Assembly: GCF_009857445.1 (NCBI RefSeq)
Contig: NZ_WWCN01000015.1
Coordinates: forward strand, 115,766 to 179,765
DNA from: Duganella flavida
GTDB taxonomy: Bacteria > Pseudomonadota > Gammaproteobacteria > Burkholderiales > Burkholderiaceae_D
Length of the DNA stretch: 64,000 nucleotides
Direction of reading: 5' to 3'
Shown: one piece after another, positions 45,501-55,184 of the stretch
Layout: each line of letters opens with the position of its first letter
Position numbering within the stretch: position 1 is the stretch's first letter
The notes under the pieces: model-generated
The model's database searches: none
What the model saw: the letters and a program-made list of their open reading frames with translations, nothing else
What the model was told of the DNA's origin: nothing
Made by a program: the position numbers and the translations under genes

Positions 45501-47759
45501 TTAAAAACGATAGTCGACCGTCACGCCCACGCGGCGGAACGAATTATCGCCAAGGCTGTACGCAAAGCCCGAACCGGCGCCCTTGCCTGGCAATGGATAG
45601 ATAATGCCGTTCGGGACGCGCGTGTCAGACAAGTTGCGCGCATACAGCTGCACGCCCCATTTATTGTCCGGCGAGTTGATCCCCAGGCGCAGCGACGAAA
45701 TGGTGTGGCCACGGAAGCTGCACTCAACATCGGCCAGATTGCAGTAACGCACGCGGCTCTTGTAGACCAGGTCCCCGCCCAGCTTCAACTCATAATCGCC
45801 CGGCAGTTCCCAGCTGTAGTCCGCCGACAGCGTGGCCTTCTGCTTCGGCGAATACAGCAAGCGCTCGCCGCCGACATTGCTGTTATCGAAAACGAAGCCA
45901 GTCGGGTAGCTGGTATCGAGGATCACTGCCACGCTCATGCCGATCTGCAGTTGCGGCAGCGGACGCGCACGCACGTCGGCCTCAAAGCCTTTGCTGGTTA
46001 CGTTAGGCACGTTGATCGGCGTGCAGCTCAACGCACCGACGTCGGTCAGCGTGCAGTTCTGCTCCTGGAAGTCCTTGATCTTGGTGTGGAACACAGCCAG
46101 GTCCAGGTCCAGGCGGCGATTCAGGAACGACAGCTTGGTGCCCAGCTCCAAACTGGTCGGCACCTCCGGCTGTACCAGCTTACCCTGATAGCTGCCTGCG
46201 CCTGCGGCTGCGCTGATCGGCGACTCATTATCGATCTGCGGTCCTTTGTAGCCGCGGCTCAGCGTCGCATACACATTGGCGTCCTTGGACAGCGTCTGCT
46301 GCAGGCCAAGCTTGCCCGAGACATTGGTTTCATGCGCGCTGCCCGCTGCCGTCTTCACCGTGGCCGGCAGCGAGAAGCCATCGAAGGCCACCACGCTGGA
46401 CTGGCTGTAGTCGCTGCTGACGTTATCGCTGGTGTAGCGCAGGCCCGTAATCAGGTTGGTGGTATCGGTCAGGCGGAAGGTGGTCTGGCCGAACAGCGCC
46501 TTGGTGGTCAGCTTCGCATGCTCGACGGAGTCGGTGGCGATCGAGCGCGGCACCGGCGGCGATGGCAGCACCGGGTTAGGCAAAATGGTGGTGAGCGTAT
46601 CGCGGTCCACGTCCGAACTAGCGTAAAACGCACCAAGCACATATTCGATCGGCTGCTTGGCTGGCGAGGCAATCCGCAGCTCTTGCGAGAACTGCTTCAC
46701 GTTCTGGTAAGGCGTGTAGTTGCGCACCTTGTCATAGCCTTCCGACATATCGATGCTGACCGTGTTCGGTCCCACCTCGCGCTTGCGCAAGGCGGTAATC
46801 GACGTCAGCGTATGGCCGTTGGCGAGATTCCAGTCCAGCTGCCCGGAGAAGCCACGCACCTGTGCGCGCGACAGCTCTGGTCCGTCCGAGCACACCTGGT
46901 TATTGGTCTTCGAGACCGTCACGCCGCAGGCCGCAAATTCGGCCGCCGGATGATGGCTACCTGCGGTATTGGTCACCGTGGCCACGGCCGGAGCAAAGAA
47001 CACGGCATTCTCGCTGCGCGTATTGGATGCTTCGGCTATCAGGTTAAGCGTGACATCGCTGTTCGGCTTAAGCAGGTAGCGGATGCGGGCACCGCTGTTT
47101 TTGGTCAGGCTATCCTTGTCGTTGTAGGTGTTGTGGTACACACCTTCATTGCGCTCGGTGAGGCCGGAGATGCGCAGCGCCGAAATATCGTTGATCGGGA
47201 TATTGGTAGTGGCGCGCAGCGCTGCACCGTGGCTGCCCTTGTACTCGAACTGCACGTTGCCGCCCGAGTCGCCGATGATAGGCGCTTGTGTCGACATATT
47301 CAGCACACCAGCCGATGCGTTCTTGCCGAACAGCGTACCTTGCGGGCCACGCAGCACTTCCACCCGCGCCAGGTCCAGCATCAAACCGCTGGCGGTGGAG
47401 CCTTGCGGCACGCCGTCCACCACCACACCCACCGAACTCTCGGCGGAAATCGTCATCACGGCAGTGCCGATGCCGCGGATCGACGCGCTGCCGCCCGGAC
47501 CAGCATTGGAATTCGGATCGCCGAATTCCAGCGCAGCTGCGGTTTTAGCCAGGTCGCTGATATCCTTCACGCTGGCACGCTCCAGCTGCGTGGCGCTGAC
47601 GACAGTGATCGCTACCGGCACTTCCTTGATGCTCTGGCTGCGCTTCTGCGCGGTGACCACGACAGTTTCAACTTCGGACTTGCTATCGGTGCTTTGCGCG
47701 ACGGCGGGTTGCCAGATCGCGGCCAGGCTCATACTGAGTACGGTGAGATGGGTTTTCAT
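45501..47759 (-). CDS. TonB-dependent outer-membrane receptor
   Basis: The 752-residue protein has a signal peptide, a TonB-box-like segment (VETVVVTAQKR), a plug domain (ITVVSATQLERASVKDISDL and RVEVLRGPQGTLFGKNASAG) and a beta-barrel that ends in a terminal aromatic (GVTVDYRF). It is of the siderophore-like subclass often used for plant aromatics or glycosides rather than the SusC type. Placed inside the flavonoid-type operon, it probably brings the bulky glycoside or aglycone across the outer membrane. Confidence 0.92.
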   Translation of the reverse strand: MKTHLTVLSMSLAAIWQPAVAQSTDSKSEVETVVVTAQKRSQSIKEVPVAITVVSATQLERASVKDISDLAKTAAALEFGDPNSNAGPGGSASIRGIGTAVMTISAESSVGVVVDGVPQGSTASGLMLDLARVEVLRGPQGTLFGKNASAGVLNMSTQAPIIGDSGGNVQFEYKGSHGAALRATTNIPINDISALRISGLTERNEGVYHNTYNDKDSLTKNSGARIRYLLKPNSDVTLNLIAEASNTRSENAVFFAPAVATVTNTAGSHHPAAEFAACGVTVSKTNNQVCSDGPELSRAQVRGFSGQLDWNLANGHTLTSITALRKREVGPNTVSIDMSEGYDKVRNYTPYQNVKQFSQELRIASPAKQPIEYVLGAFYASSDVDRDTLTTILPNPVLPSPPVPRSIATDSVEHAKLTTKALFGQTTFRLTDTTNLITGLRYTSDNVSSDYSQSSVVAFDGFSLPATVKTAAGSAHETNVSGKLGLQQTLSKDANVYATLSRGYKGPQIDNESPISAAAGAGSYQGKLVQPEVPTSLELGTKLSFLNRRLDLDLAVFHTKIKDFQEQNCTLTDVGALSCTPINVPNVTSKGFEADVRARPLPQLQIGMSVAVILDTSYPTGFVFDNSNVGGERLLYSPKQKATLSADYSWELPGDYELKLGGDLVYKSRVRYCNLADVECSFRGHTISSLRLGINSPDNKWGVQLYARNLSDTRVPNGIIYPLPGKGAGSGFAYSLGDNSFRRVGVTVDYRF

Positions 47760-47809
47760 GTGTGTCTCCTGTTATTTTTAAATGTGTGCAGCTTCGTAGT
47801 GGACTTCTG

Positions 47810-49393
47810 TTAAACGGTAGCGGTGCCGGCCTCCCATTCATCGAGCAGCACGGCCAAAGCTTCGCCGGTAGCGGCAACGCCGTAGACGTAGTGGTCCGGC
47901 CGCACAATCGCGGCGCAGCATTGGTGACGGGCGAACCATGCGGCCAGCACGCCATCGCATTCGGCAGCACCGACAACGGCGTGGCCCACATCGACAGCAA
48001 CGGCGCCGGGCGCCACGCTCACCAGCGTGCCAAGCGCTTCGACGCGCGTCGACAGCGCAGGCGGCAGCGACCACACTGGCAAATTGGTCACCACGCGCCA
48101 ACCGCAGCCAGCCAGCTTGTCCATCAGCTGCGCGCCATGTGCATGCTGCAGGCGCGGTTGCGGGAACAGCGTACCGACGCCACTTCCCTCGCCTGCCAGC
48201 AAGCCGCGCTCCAGCGGCGGAATAATGTCTTGCCGCGCCACGGTACGGATCTCACCACCGGCGGCGGCAATCAGCGCGGCATCACGCTCACGTGCGCGCT
48301 GCGGATCACGCTCGCAAATCACACGGCCGATTTCCTTGATGCGCGAAGTCAGGCTTCGTACGTGCGCGCCGCGCTCCACACCGTAACTATCGAGCAGCGC
48401 ATTGCCGCCTTTGCCTTCCAGCGTGGAGCGCAGCTTCCACACCAGATTGACCACGTCACGTACGCCCTGGCACATCCCCTGTCCGAGGAAAGGCGGCTGC
48501 TGGTGCGCCGCGTCACCGGCGATGAACACGCGGCCATTGCGCCATTCACGCGCCACCAGTGCATGGAAGCGATAGCTGGCCTGACGCCACAACGCGCCGT
48601 CTTCCGGCGTGATCCAGCGCCGCAGCACGCTCCATGCGCCCTCCTCACTCGCCATATAGGCCGGATCCTCACCCGGCAACAGCGAGATCTCCCAGCGGCG
48701 ATGCATGCCGGGACCGATCACGTAAGTGCAAGGGCGCGCGGGTTCGCAATACTGCACACTGGTCTTCGGCAGTTTGGCTAGCCCGTGTTCGTTAATTTGC
48801 ACATCGACCACCAGCCAAGGCTCGTCAAATTCCAGATCCTCCAGCGTGATGCCGACAGCGTCGCGCACCGTGCTTGATGCACCATCGCAGCCAATCACGT
48901 AGCTGGCGTGCACTGTGCGCTGCAAGCCTTCGTCATCCATCAGTTGCAGCGATGCCTGGTCCGCGTCCTGCCGCAACGCTGCCAGGCGCTGGCCCAGTTC
49001 CACCGTCACCGACGGCAGCGCAGCCACATGCGCGCGCAGCACACGCTCTACTTCCGGCTGGGTGAACACCATCGACGGCGTGTGCCCCAACGGATACGGC
49101 GGCGCCACTGTAGCCAGGCGCTTGATCAACTGGCCATCCGCGCCGTAATACTCGGACGGCGTGAACGGCTCGCAGTAGCGTGAGATTTCCTCATCCAGTC
49201 CCAGTTGCTGGAACACGCGCATGATCTCGTGGTCAAGCGCGATGGCGCGCGGCCGGTCATACACCGCACGGCTACGGTCCACCACCAGCGTGCGCACGCC
49301 GGCCTGCCCCAGCAAGGCCGCCGCCACCGCGCCGGAAGGCCCGAAGCCGACGATGGCAACGTCAAACTGCACGTTGTCTTGCAGGCCGCTCAT
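47810..49393 (-). CDS. FAD-dependent aromatic monooxygenase (MhpA/FdeE-like)
   Basis: The 527-residue protein is a group A flavoprotein hydroxylase. It has the dinucleotide motif VAIVGFGPSGAVAAALL, the DG motif in YVIGCDGASSTVRD, and GDAAHQQPPFLGQGMCQGVRD binding FAD. A C-terminal thioredoxin-like domain follows, as in 3-(3-hydroxyphenyl)propionate hydroxylases. In the naringenin operon of Herbaspirillum the enzyme at this place, FdeE, hydroxylates ring A. The ATG at 49393 sits in an overlap-type junction with the FAH-family gene; the longer frame upstream is out of family. Confidence 0.88.
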   Translation of the reverse strand: MSGLQDNVQFDVAIVGFGPSGAVAAALLGQAGVRTLVVDRSRAVYDRPRAIALDHEIMRVFQQLGLDEEISRYCEPFTPSEYYGADGQLIKRLATVAPPYPLGHTPSMVFTQPEVERVLRAHVAALPSVTVELGQRLAALRQDADQASLQLMDDEGLQRTVHASYVIGCDGASSTVRDAVGITLEDLEFDEPWLVVDVQINEHGLAKLPKTSVQYCEPARPCTYVIGPGMHRRWEISLLPGEDPAYMASEEGAWSVLRRWITPEDGALWRQASYRFHALVAREWRNGRVFIAGDAAHQQPPFLGQGMCQGVRDVVNLVWKLRSTLEGKGGNALLDSYGVERGAHVRSLTSRIKEIGRVICERDPQRARERDAALIAAAGGEIRTVARQDIIPPLERGLLAGEGSGVGTLFPQPRLQHAHGAQLMDKLAGCGWRVVTNLPVWSLPPALSTRVEALGTLVSVAPGAVAVDVGHAVVGAAECDGVLAAWFARHQCCAAIVRPDHYVYGVAATGEALAVLLDEWEAGTATV

Positions 49394-49394
49394 C

Positions 49395-50261
49395 TCACAC
49401 TTCCTGTTCAATCGTGTTGACCAGCAGGCCGATTTTCTCGATCTCGATTTCGATCTTGTCGCCATGCTTCATCCACACCGGTGGGGTACGCGACTGGCCT
49501 ACGCCGGCCGGAGTGCCCATAACAATCACGTCGCCCGGCTCCAGCGTCACGCACTCGCTCAGCAGCGAAATGGTCTCGGCCACGCTCCAGATCATGTCAG
49601 TGGTGTTCGCGTCCTGCATCACCTGTCCGTTCAGGCGTGCTTGTATCTTCAGGCCTTCCGCGCCTGGCGCCAGTTCGTCGGCGGTGACCAGCTGCGGGCC
49701 GAAGCCGCCAGTGCGGTCGAAGTTTTTACCGATGGTCCATTGCGGCGTGCGTTTCTGGTAATCGCGCACCGACATGTCGTTGAAGCAGGTGTAGCCGAAG
49801 ACGTGCTGCAAGGCTTGCTCCTGCGTGACGTGGCGCGCACGGGTGCCGATCACCACCGCCAGTTCGGCCTCGTAGTCAAATCGCTCCGACACGCGCGGCA
49901 GCAGCGCTGCTTCGCCGTGCGCCAGCAGCGAGGTATCGCAGCGCAGGAAGAACCATGGATAGACCGGCTTTTCACGACCGCTTTCGGCCGCGTGGTCGTA
50001 GTAGTTCAGGCCCAGGCAGATGGTCTTGCCCGGCGACGGCACCAGCGGCGCGACTTCCAGGTCGGACAACTGCGTGCGATCCGCTTGCGTGGACTGCGCC
50101 AGTGCCACGCGTGCAGCGGAGGTGAGGTCGATCCCGGCCAGCAGCGCGGCGCGCAGGTCCGGCGGCACTTGCGGCAGTACACGGTTGATATCGACAACGC
50201 TGCCTTGATCGAGGACGCCGAGACGGGTAGTTGCGCCGGAGCGGAAGGTAATGAATTTCAA
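49395..50261 (-). CDS. Fumarylacetoacetate-hydrolase-family protein
   Basis: A 288-residue FAH-superfamily enzyme that would hydrolyse or hydrate the product of ring cleavage. Visible are the metal ligands in DYEAELAVVIG (ExE), YTCFNDMSVRDYQKR, GKNFDRTGGFGPQLV and the closing GDVIVMGTPAGVGQSRTPP. I choose a TTG start at 50261 because AAGGAG lies 7 nt upstream and the protein then begins (M)KFITFRSG as in the family; no ATG fits. Ordered between the dioxygenase and the monooxygenase, as in fde operons. Confidence 0.87.
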   Translation of the reverse strand: MKFITFRSGATTRLGVLDQGSVVDINRVLPQVPPDLRAALLAGIDLTSAARVALAQSTQADRTQLSDLEVAPLVPSPGKTICLGLNYYDHAAESGREKPVYPWFFLRCDTSLLAHGEAALLPRVSERFDYEAELAVVIGTRARHVTQEQALQHVFGYTCFNDMSVRDYQKRTPQWTIGKNFDRTGGFGPQLVTADELAPGAEGLKIQARLNGQVMQDANTTDMIWSVAETISLLSECVTLEPGDVIVMGTPAGVGQSRTPPVWMKHGDKIEIEIEKIGLLVNTIEQEV

Positions 50262-50272
50262 GGTCGTACTCC

Positions 50273-51160
50273 TTATTGATGGGTGAAACGGATTTTTTTC
50301 TGCGCTTGCTTGATGCGGTCCGACGGCGGTTTCGACACGCCCCACTGGTCGAAGCGGCCCGCCGGCCAGGTCCAGTCTTCCGGCTTGCCTACGCGGTAGC
50401 TGTCATCGACTTGCAGCACGTCGGCGGTGTACTCGATGACGAAATCGTCCGGACCGATGAAGTAAGAGAAGACGTTGTTACCGGGGCCATGGCGGCCTAC
50501 GCCCCATTCGATTGGGTAGCCGGCGTCGCTCATGCGGCCCGCGCCGCGCATTACGGCGTCCAGGTCGGGCATAACAAAGGCGATGTGATTGAGCGTATTG
50601 GCATCGGCATCGGCCAGCGCGATGCTGTGATGGTCGCTGCCGCAGCGCATGAAGGCCATAATGCGGGTGCGGTCGGACAGCGAGAAGCCCAGCGCGCGCT
50701 CATAGAAAGCCTGCGCCGCCGCCACGTCGGCGCTATTGAATACCACGTGGGTAATGCGTACCGGTGCATCCGCGCCGCCGGTTTCAGCTTGCAGCGCAGG
50801 TGCATGCACGAAGCGCAGGTGCCTGCCTTGCGGATCCTGCACGTCCAGCGCGATGCCGCCGTCCGGCTCCGCATTGTCGTGCGCATCGGCCAGCACGCGG
50901 CCAGCGTGGGTGCGCACGCCGTCGGCAATGCGCGCCAGGTCAGCATGCTGCTCGACCACGAAATCGACGCGGCGCACGTCCGGTTGTTCGCTCCGGTGCA
51001 GTGCCAGAATGTGATGACCGGCGCCGCTACCACGCAGGTAGACGGCATCCTCGCTGCGCGCGACTGGCGCCAGTCGCCAGGTCGAGACATAAAATTGTTC
51101 TGCCGCCGCCAGGTCGGTCACGCCGATGGCAATGCTGCGCAGTTTCAGAGATGCAGGCAT
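50273..51160 (-). CDS. Two-domain extradiol (VOC) ring-cleavage dioxygenase
   Basis: The 295-residue protein has two VOC modules. The first begins RSIAIGVTDLAAAEQFY; the second begins ITHVVFNSADVAAAQAFYERALGF and holds the Fe ligands His (THVVF), His (LNHIAFVMPDL) and Glu (FVIEYTADV). This is the type I extradiol dioxygenase pattern of catechol 2,3-dioxygenase. In the fde cluster the equivalent, FdeC, opens the hydroxylated ring. It starts 10 nt after the amidohydrolase gene. Confidence 0.88.
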   Translation of the reverse strand: MPASLKLRSIAIGVTDLAAAEQFYVSTWRLAPVARSEDAVYLRGSGAGHHILALHRSEQPDVRRVDFVVEQHADLARIADGVRTHAGRVLADAHDNAEPDGGIALDVQDPQGRHLRFVHAPALQAETGGADAPVRITHVVFNSADVAAAQAFYERALGFSLSDRTRIMAFMRCGSDHHSIALADADANTLNHIAFVMPDLDAVMRGAGRMSDAGYPIEWGVGRHGPGNNVFSYFIGPDDFVIEYTADVLQVDDSYRVGKPEDWTWPAGRFDQWGVSKPPSDRIKQAQKKIRFTHQ

Positions 51161-51169
51161 GCTCAGTCC

Positions 51170-52195
51170 TTATTGCAAAGTAGATGGAAGGCCAAGGAAT
51201 CGCTCGGCGTTGTGTGTAATGAGCTTCGCGCGCAGCACTACATCCGCCACCGCATCGTTGATCGCGGCCAGCGGCTGGCGCTCATGGAAAGCAAATGGGT
51301 AATCGGTGCCGATCATCAGCTGGCTCTCGCCGAAGCGCGCCAGCAAGTGCTGCAAGGTCGGCGTGTCGAACACCAGCGCGTCGTAGAACAGGCGACGCGC
51401 CTGCTCGGATGGACGGGAAGGCATGGCATCTTGCAGCGCCGGGAACACGCGGCGCGCCTGTTCAAGACGCGGCAGCAGCGCAGCCAGCGTGCCGCCTCCA
51501 TGGCTAAAAGCGATGCGCAGCTTGGGATGGCGTTCAATCAGGTTGGTGGTCAGCACCGAAGCCGCCGCGAGGCCAACATCGGTCGGATAGCCCAGTGCCT
51601 GCTGCAACTGCGCCGGTCCGACCAGACGTTCCTTACCGGCCGGGCGCAATGCGTGCACAAACACCGCAGCGCCCTTAGCCTCGGCCGCAGCGAAGAACGG
51701 TGCAAACTCCGGTGCACCCGGCGGCTTGCCATTGATATTGCTGCCGATTTCGACGCCTGCGAATCCCAGGGTGTCGATCACGTAGTCGAGTTCCGCCAGC
51801 GCCAGGTCCATATCCTGCAGCGGCAACGCACCCAGTGCGCACAAACGGCCGCCAGACAAGGCCACCATTTCCGCCAACTGCTCGTTGATGTAGCGCAGCA
51901 GCTGGGCGGCGGCAGCGGGCGCCATCCAGTACGACAGCAGCTCCGGCATCGGTGAAATAACCTGCAGCGACAGGCCCATTGCATCCATGTCCTCGATACG
52001 GCGCGTGGTACTCCAGCAGCGTTCGGACACGGTGCGATACACCTTGCCCGAAATGACCACATGGCGATGGCACTCATGCGCCGGCGCCATCGACGGCCAA
52101 TCCGCTGGCGCAGCGCTGCCGAGATATGCCGGAAAATGTTCAGGCACCACGTGGCTGTGGATATCGATGCCGCAGGAGCAGGAAGCCTGGTGCAT
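51170..52195 (-). CDS. Amidohydrolase-2 family (ACMSD-like) decarboxylase/hydrolase
   Basis: The 341-residue protein has the metal motif GIDIHSHVVPEHF (HxH), the third His in FVHALRP, SHGGG with the fourth His, and IGTDYPFAFH with the metal Asp, the layout of ACMSD-type decarboxylases and related hydrolases. In the fde cluster a member of this family (FdeB, from memory) follows the DUF336 protein. Its start ATG lies 1 nt before the stop of that gene on the transcript, so they are translationally coupled. The substrate is inferred to be a ring-cleavage product. Confidence 0.86.
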   Translation of the reverse strand: MHQASCSCGIDIHSHVVPEHFPAYLGSAAPADWPSMAPAHECHRHVVISGKVYRTVSERCWSTTRRIEDMDAMGLSLQVISPMPELLSYWMAPAAAAQLLRYINEQLAEMVALSGGRLCALGALPLQDMDLALAELDYVIDTLGFAGVEIGSNINGKPPGAPEFAPFFAAAEAKGAAVFVHALRPAGKERLVGPAQLQQALGYPTDVGLAAASVLTTNLIERHPKLRIAFSHGGGTLAALLPRLEQARRVFPALQDAMPSRPSEQARRLFYDALVFDTPTLQHLLARFGESQLMIGTDYPFAFHERQPLAAINDAVADVVLRAKLITHNAERFLGLPSTLQ

Positions 52196-52196
52196 A

Positions 52197-52622
52197 TCAC
52201 TCAGCCTTCAAGCCAGCGGTGACGATGCCGTGGATGCAGATTGCCTCATCCTCTTCGCCGGTGCCACCGCTGGCGCCGACCGCGCCGAGGATCTTGCCCT
52301 CGGCATCTTTAATCAGCACGCCGCCAATCTGTGGAATAAACTTGCCCTGCCCCGTGCTGGCCAACGCACCGAAGAAGTTTGGATTGTCGGCAGCACGCTT
52401 CATCAGCGCGCGGCTGGAGACGCCCATCGCCACCGCAGCCCATGCCTTGCCGGTAGCGATATCGACGCGGAACATGCTGGCGCCGTCCTGCCGCTGCATG
52501 GCGACCAGATGGCCGCTGGCGTCCAGCACTACCGCCGACATCGGACGATAGCCCTTGCTGCTGGCCTCTTGGATGGCGGCATTGAGAATGATGTTGCTAA
52601 TGGCGAGAGTCAGTTCAGTCAT
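52197..52622 (-). CDS. GlcG/HbpS (DUF336) family protein
   Basis: This 141-residue protein has the DUF336 hallmark sequence MSAVVLDASGHLVAMQRQDGA and the C-terminal GGVLIKDAEGKILGAVGASGGTGEEDEAICIHGI. No signal peptide is present. The family, which includes haem-binding HbpS, occurs next to many catabolic genes; in the Herbaspirillum fde cluster I recall it in first place. Function in the pathway is unknown. Confidence 0.86.
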   Translation of the reverse strand: MTELTLAISNIILNAAIQEASSKGYRPMSAVVLDASGHLVAMQRQDGASMFRVDIATGKAWAAVAMGVSSRALMKRAADNPNFFGALASTGQGKFIPQIGGVLIKDAEGKILGAVGASGGTGEEDEAICIHGIVTAGLKAE

Positions 52623-52628
52623 GATGAT

Positions 52629-53744
52629 TCAAGTAAGTGGTTGAAGATTGATGCGCTGGCGGCTGACGTAGAAGAAGGCGCAAGTCGCGGCGGCGCCGAC
52701 CAGCACCGCCAGCACGGCCAGTCCGCCGAAGCCGGTGCGCATGGCAACCGAACCAGCAAGCGCAGGGCCGATGGCGGCGCCAGTCATCATCATGGCCGGC
52801 GTTGAAGCAACCGCACGGCCGCTGGGATCAAGCCTGGCGATCAGGCCAAACAGGAAGGTATGGGTAAAGATCATCACGGCGGCGAACACGCTGCATGCCA
52901 GTGCATATGGTTCGAACACTGGAGAGCTGGCGATAATCACAGCCAGCGTTGCCTGCACCAGCGGCGCAATCAGGGCCACGCGGGTGGCGGACAAACGCTG
53001 TTGCAGCAACCCTGCCAGCACGGCCGGCAGCAGGTTGACGAAGCCGCATACCAGCAGCACCTGGTTGACGCGCTCCTGGCCGAAGCCACGCATCACACCA
53101 ATGCGGTCCAGCATAGCGAAGGTGATCGACTGGTTGAGCGCCATGCAGGTCACGCCCAGTATCGCAAGCCAGGCGACACGTGACAACGGAGCGTGCGCCT
53201 GCACATGCTGCGGACCGGTGACGCTTTGCGGGAAGGCGCTGCAAGCGGCTGCGGTGACGGCCATCAGTCCCGCAAACACAAAAAACAGAATCTGCCCGCC
53301 GGCGGCCGCAATCGCTGGTGGCACCGCACCATAAAACACCACCGCACCCACGCCCAGCGCAGCACCGGCCATGGCAAACAGGCGGTGCGGATTGGTGCTG
53401 CGGCCGATGGCGCCATGCACCATCGACAATCCGGTTCCGAGAGAGAGGCCAGCCAGCGCATGCAGCGGCAGCAACAAGGCAAAGTCACTCACTTGCGATG
53501 CGCAGGCAAACGCCAATGCTGCACCGCCGTAACCACCGATTGCGCACAAGCGCTGTGGCATGCGGTTGAAGCGCGGTGCAGCAAACAGGCTGGCGACGAC
53601 TGCGCCCAGCAGGAACGCCGTGACGATCATGCCTGCATGCTCGAGATCAAAGTGGTAATGCTGCACCAGCGCGCCGACCCATACTGGCAAAGCCACAAGG
53701 TCGATCATGCCGGCGAAGTGCGCCAGCATCAATACAGGGTTCAT
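52629..53744 (-). CDS. MFS transporter, first gene of the catabolic operon
   Basis: A 371-residue, 12-helix major-facilitator protein (MNPVLMLAHFAGMIDLVALP at the start; helices around FALLLPLHALAGLSLGTGL and AWLAILGVTCMALNQSITF). The ATG at 53744 has a GGAG site 7 nt upstream; upstream codons in the frame run through the promoter. It precedes the DUF336 gene by 6 nt and is transcribed from the divergent operator region at 53745-53942. Likely imports the aromatic aglycone or exports an intermediate. Confidence 0.85.
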   Translation of the reverse strand: MNPVLMLAHFAGMIDLVALPVWVGALVQHYHFDLEHAGMIVTAFLLGAVVASLFAAPRFNRMPQRLCAIGGYGGAALAFACASQVSDFALLLPLHALAGLSLGTGLSMVHGAIGRSTNPHRLFAMAGAALGVGAVVFYGAVPPAIAAAGGQILFFVFAGLMAVTAAACSAFPQSVTGPQHVQAHAPLSRVAWLAILGVTCMALNQSITFAMLDRIGVMRGFGQERVNQVLLVCGFVNLLPAVLAGLLQQRLSATRVALIAPLVQATLAVIIASSPVFEPYALACSVFAAVMIFTHTFLFGLIARLDPSGRAVASTPAMMMTGAAIGPALAGSVAMRTGFGGLAVLAVLVGAAATCAFFYVSRQRINLQPLT

Positions 53745-53775
53745 GGGATGTCTCCGTCGTTTTGTTATGTCGACG

Positions 53776-53830
53776 AAGATAGCAGCGGAACCCTGCAATC
53801 TCATAAGCCAGTGTTTCGATACGAGCTATC
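53776..53830 (-). promoter_or_regulatory. Operator box A and leftward promoter of the catabolic operon
   Basis: The box GATACGAGCTATC (53818-53830) is an imperfect GATA-N5-TATC palindrome. On the minus strand a -10 candidate TATCTT (53781-53776) begins 37 nt from the box edge, nearly the same spacing as at the three other copies in this window. Confidence 0.65.
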
Positions 53831-53852
53831 GCGGATTGTGATTCCTTTGCGC

Positions 53853-53906
53853 GATAGCTGGTATCACCAAATTAGGCTTTGGGTGCCTCCGGGGCGTGGC
53901 TAGACT
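53853..53906 (+). promoter_or_regulatory. Operator box B and rightward promoter of the first amidohydrolase
   Basis: The box GATAGCTGGTATC (53853-53865) is inverted relative to box A. A -10 candidate TAGACT (53901-53906) begins 36 nt after the box end. The 14 nt that follow the box are almost identical to those after box D at 61930. Confidence 0.7.
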
Positions 53907-53942
53907 TTCCCTCCATTCGATCACTACAAAAATGGAGACTCC

Positions 53943-55175
53943 ATGAACGGCATCATTTTCAACAACGTACGTATCTTCGACGGTGCACGCACACTCGACG
54001 ATTCGGGCAAAGGCGGGGTCCGCGTCGAAGGCCAGCGCATCACCCACGTCAGTGCCGGCGAGGCGATCACGCCACAAGCGGGCGACCGCGTCATCGACGG
54101 CGCAGGCGCCACGCTGATGCCCGGCCTGATCGAAGCCCACGCCCACCTGTCGTGGCCTAGCTCAGTGGAGCGTTTCGTACCCGGCATGTCGCTGCCGCTG
54201 GAAGACCTGGTACTGACCACCGCGCGCAACGCCCGCATCCTGCTGGACCATGGCTTCACCGGTGCCTATTCGGCCGGCTCGCTGAGCAAAACGGTGGAGA
54301 CCACGCTGAAGACCTTCATCGACAGCAAAGGCATGCCCGGCCCGCGCCTGATCGCATCGTCGATCGAACGCTCGCCGCCAAGCGCCGATGAACTGAGCCC
54401 GGGCGAGGTGGAAGAACACGGCACTGGCCCCGAGGCAGTACGCGGCTTTGTACGCGACTGCGCGGCGCTGGGCGCCAAGTCGGTCAAGTTCTTGCTCTCC
54501 GGCGAAGATGCGCTGATGCCTGGTGCGTCGCAGCAGCTGCTCTACTCGCAGGAGGAAGCCAGCGCCGCCGGTGCGCAAGCGCGCGAGTCGGACGTGTGGC
54601 TGGCGGCCCACGCACAGGCATCGGAAGCGGTAAAGATGGCGCTGCGCGCCGGCTTCCGCGTGCTGTATCACTGCACTTACGCCGACGCCGAAGCGCTGGA
54701 TATGCTGGAAGCGCAGCGCGATAACATCTTCGTCGCCCCCGCCATCGGCATCATCCAGGCCACGCTGGACGCCACACCGCCGCCACACTTCGACATGAGC
54801 CACATGAAGCGCAGCGCAGCAGAAGTGCTGGAGCTGCAATCCAAGCTGATACCGGAACTGAAGCGGCGAGGCGTACGCGTGCTGCCGGGTGGCGACTATG
54901 GTTTCCCATTCAATCCCAACGGCCGCAACGCGCGTGACCTTGAACTGTTCGTGCGCCTGTTCGGCTACACGCACGAAGAAGCACTGTCCGCAGCCACCCT
55001 GCTGGGCGGCCAGTTGATGGGCATGGGCGAAGAACTGGGCCAGATCAAGACCGGCTACCTGGCCGACCTGCTGCTGGTGGACGGCGAACCTGACCGCGAC
55101 GTCACCGTGCTGCAGGACCGCAAGCGCCTGCGCGCCATCATGAAAGACGGCGCCTTCCACAAAGAGCCGCGCTGA
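53943..55175 (+). CDS. Metal-dependent amidohydrolase (imidazolonepropionase/Xaa-Pro-dipeptidase-like), copy 1
   Basis: A 410-residue amidohydrolase-superfamily enzyme: N-terminal beta sandwich (FNNVRIFDGARTLDD), metal motif MPGLIEAHAHLSW (HxH), the Lys region KSVKFLLSGEDAL, His in WLAAHAQASEA and YHCTYADAE, and the metal Asp in LPGGDYGFPFNP. It closes with GYLADLLLVDGEPDRDVTVLQ. It is closely related to the gene at 62016. It heads the rightward unit with the alpha/beta hydrolase and has operator box B upstream. Cleavage of an amide seems unlikely here; hydrolysis of a ring-fission product or lactone is an inference. Confidence 0.87.
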   Translation: MNGIIFNNVRIFDGARTLDDSGKGGVRVEGQRITHVSAGEAITPQAGDRVIDGAGATLMPGLIEAHAHLSWPSSVERFVPGMSLPLEDLVLTTARNARILLDHGFTGAYSAGSLSKTVETTLKTFIDSKGMPGPRLIASSIERSPPSADELSPGEVEEHGTGPEAVRGFVRDCAALGAKSVKFLLSGEDALMPGASQQLLYSQEEASAAGAQARESDVWLAAHAQASEAVKMALRAGFRVLYHCTYADAEALDMLEAQRDNIFVAPAIGIIQATLDATPPPHFDMSHMKRSAAEVLELQSKLIPELKRRGVRVLPGGDYGFPFNPNGRNARDLELFVRLFGYTHEEALSAATLLGGQLMGMGEELGQIKTGYLADLLLVDGEPDRDVTVLQDRKRLRAIMKDGAFHKEPR

Positions 55176-55184
55176 GGAACCGTC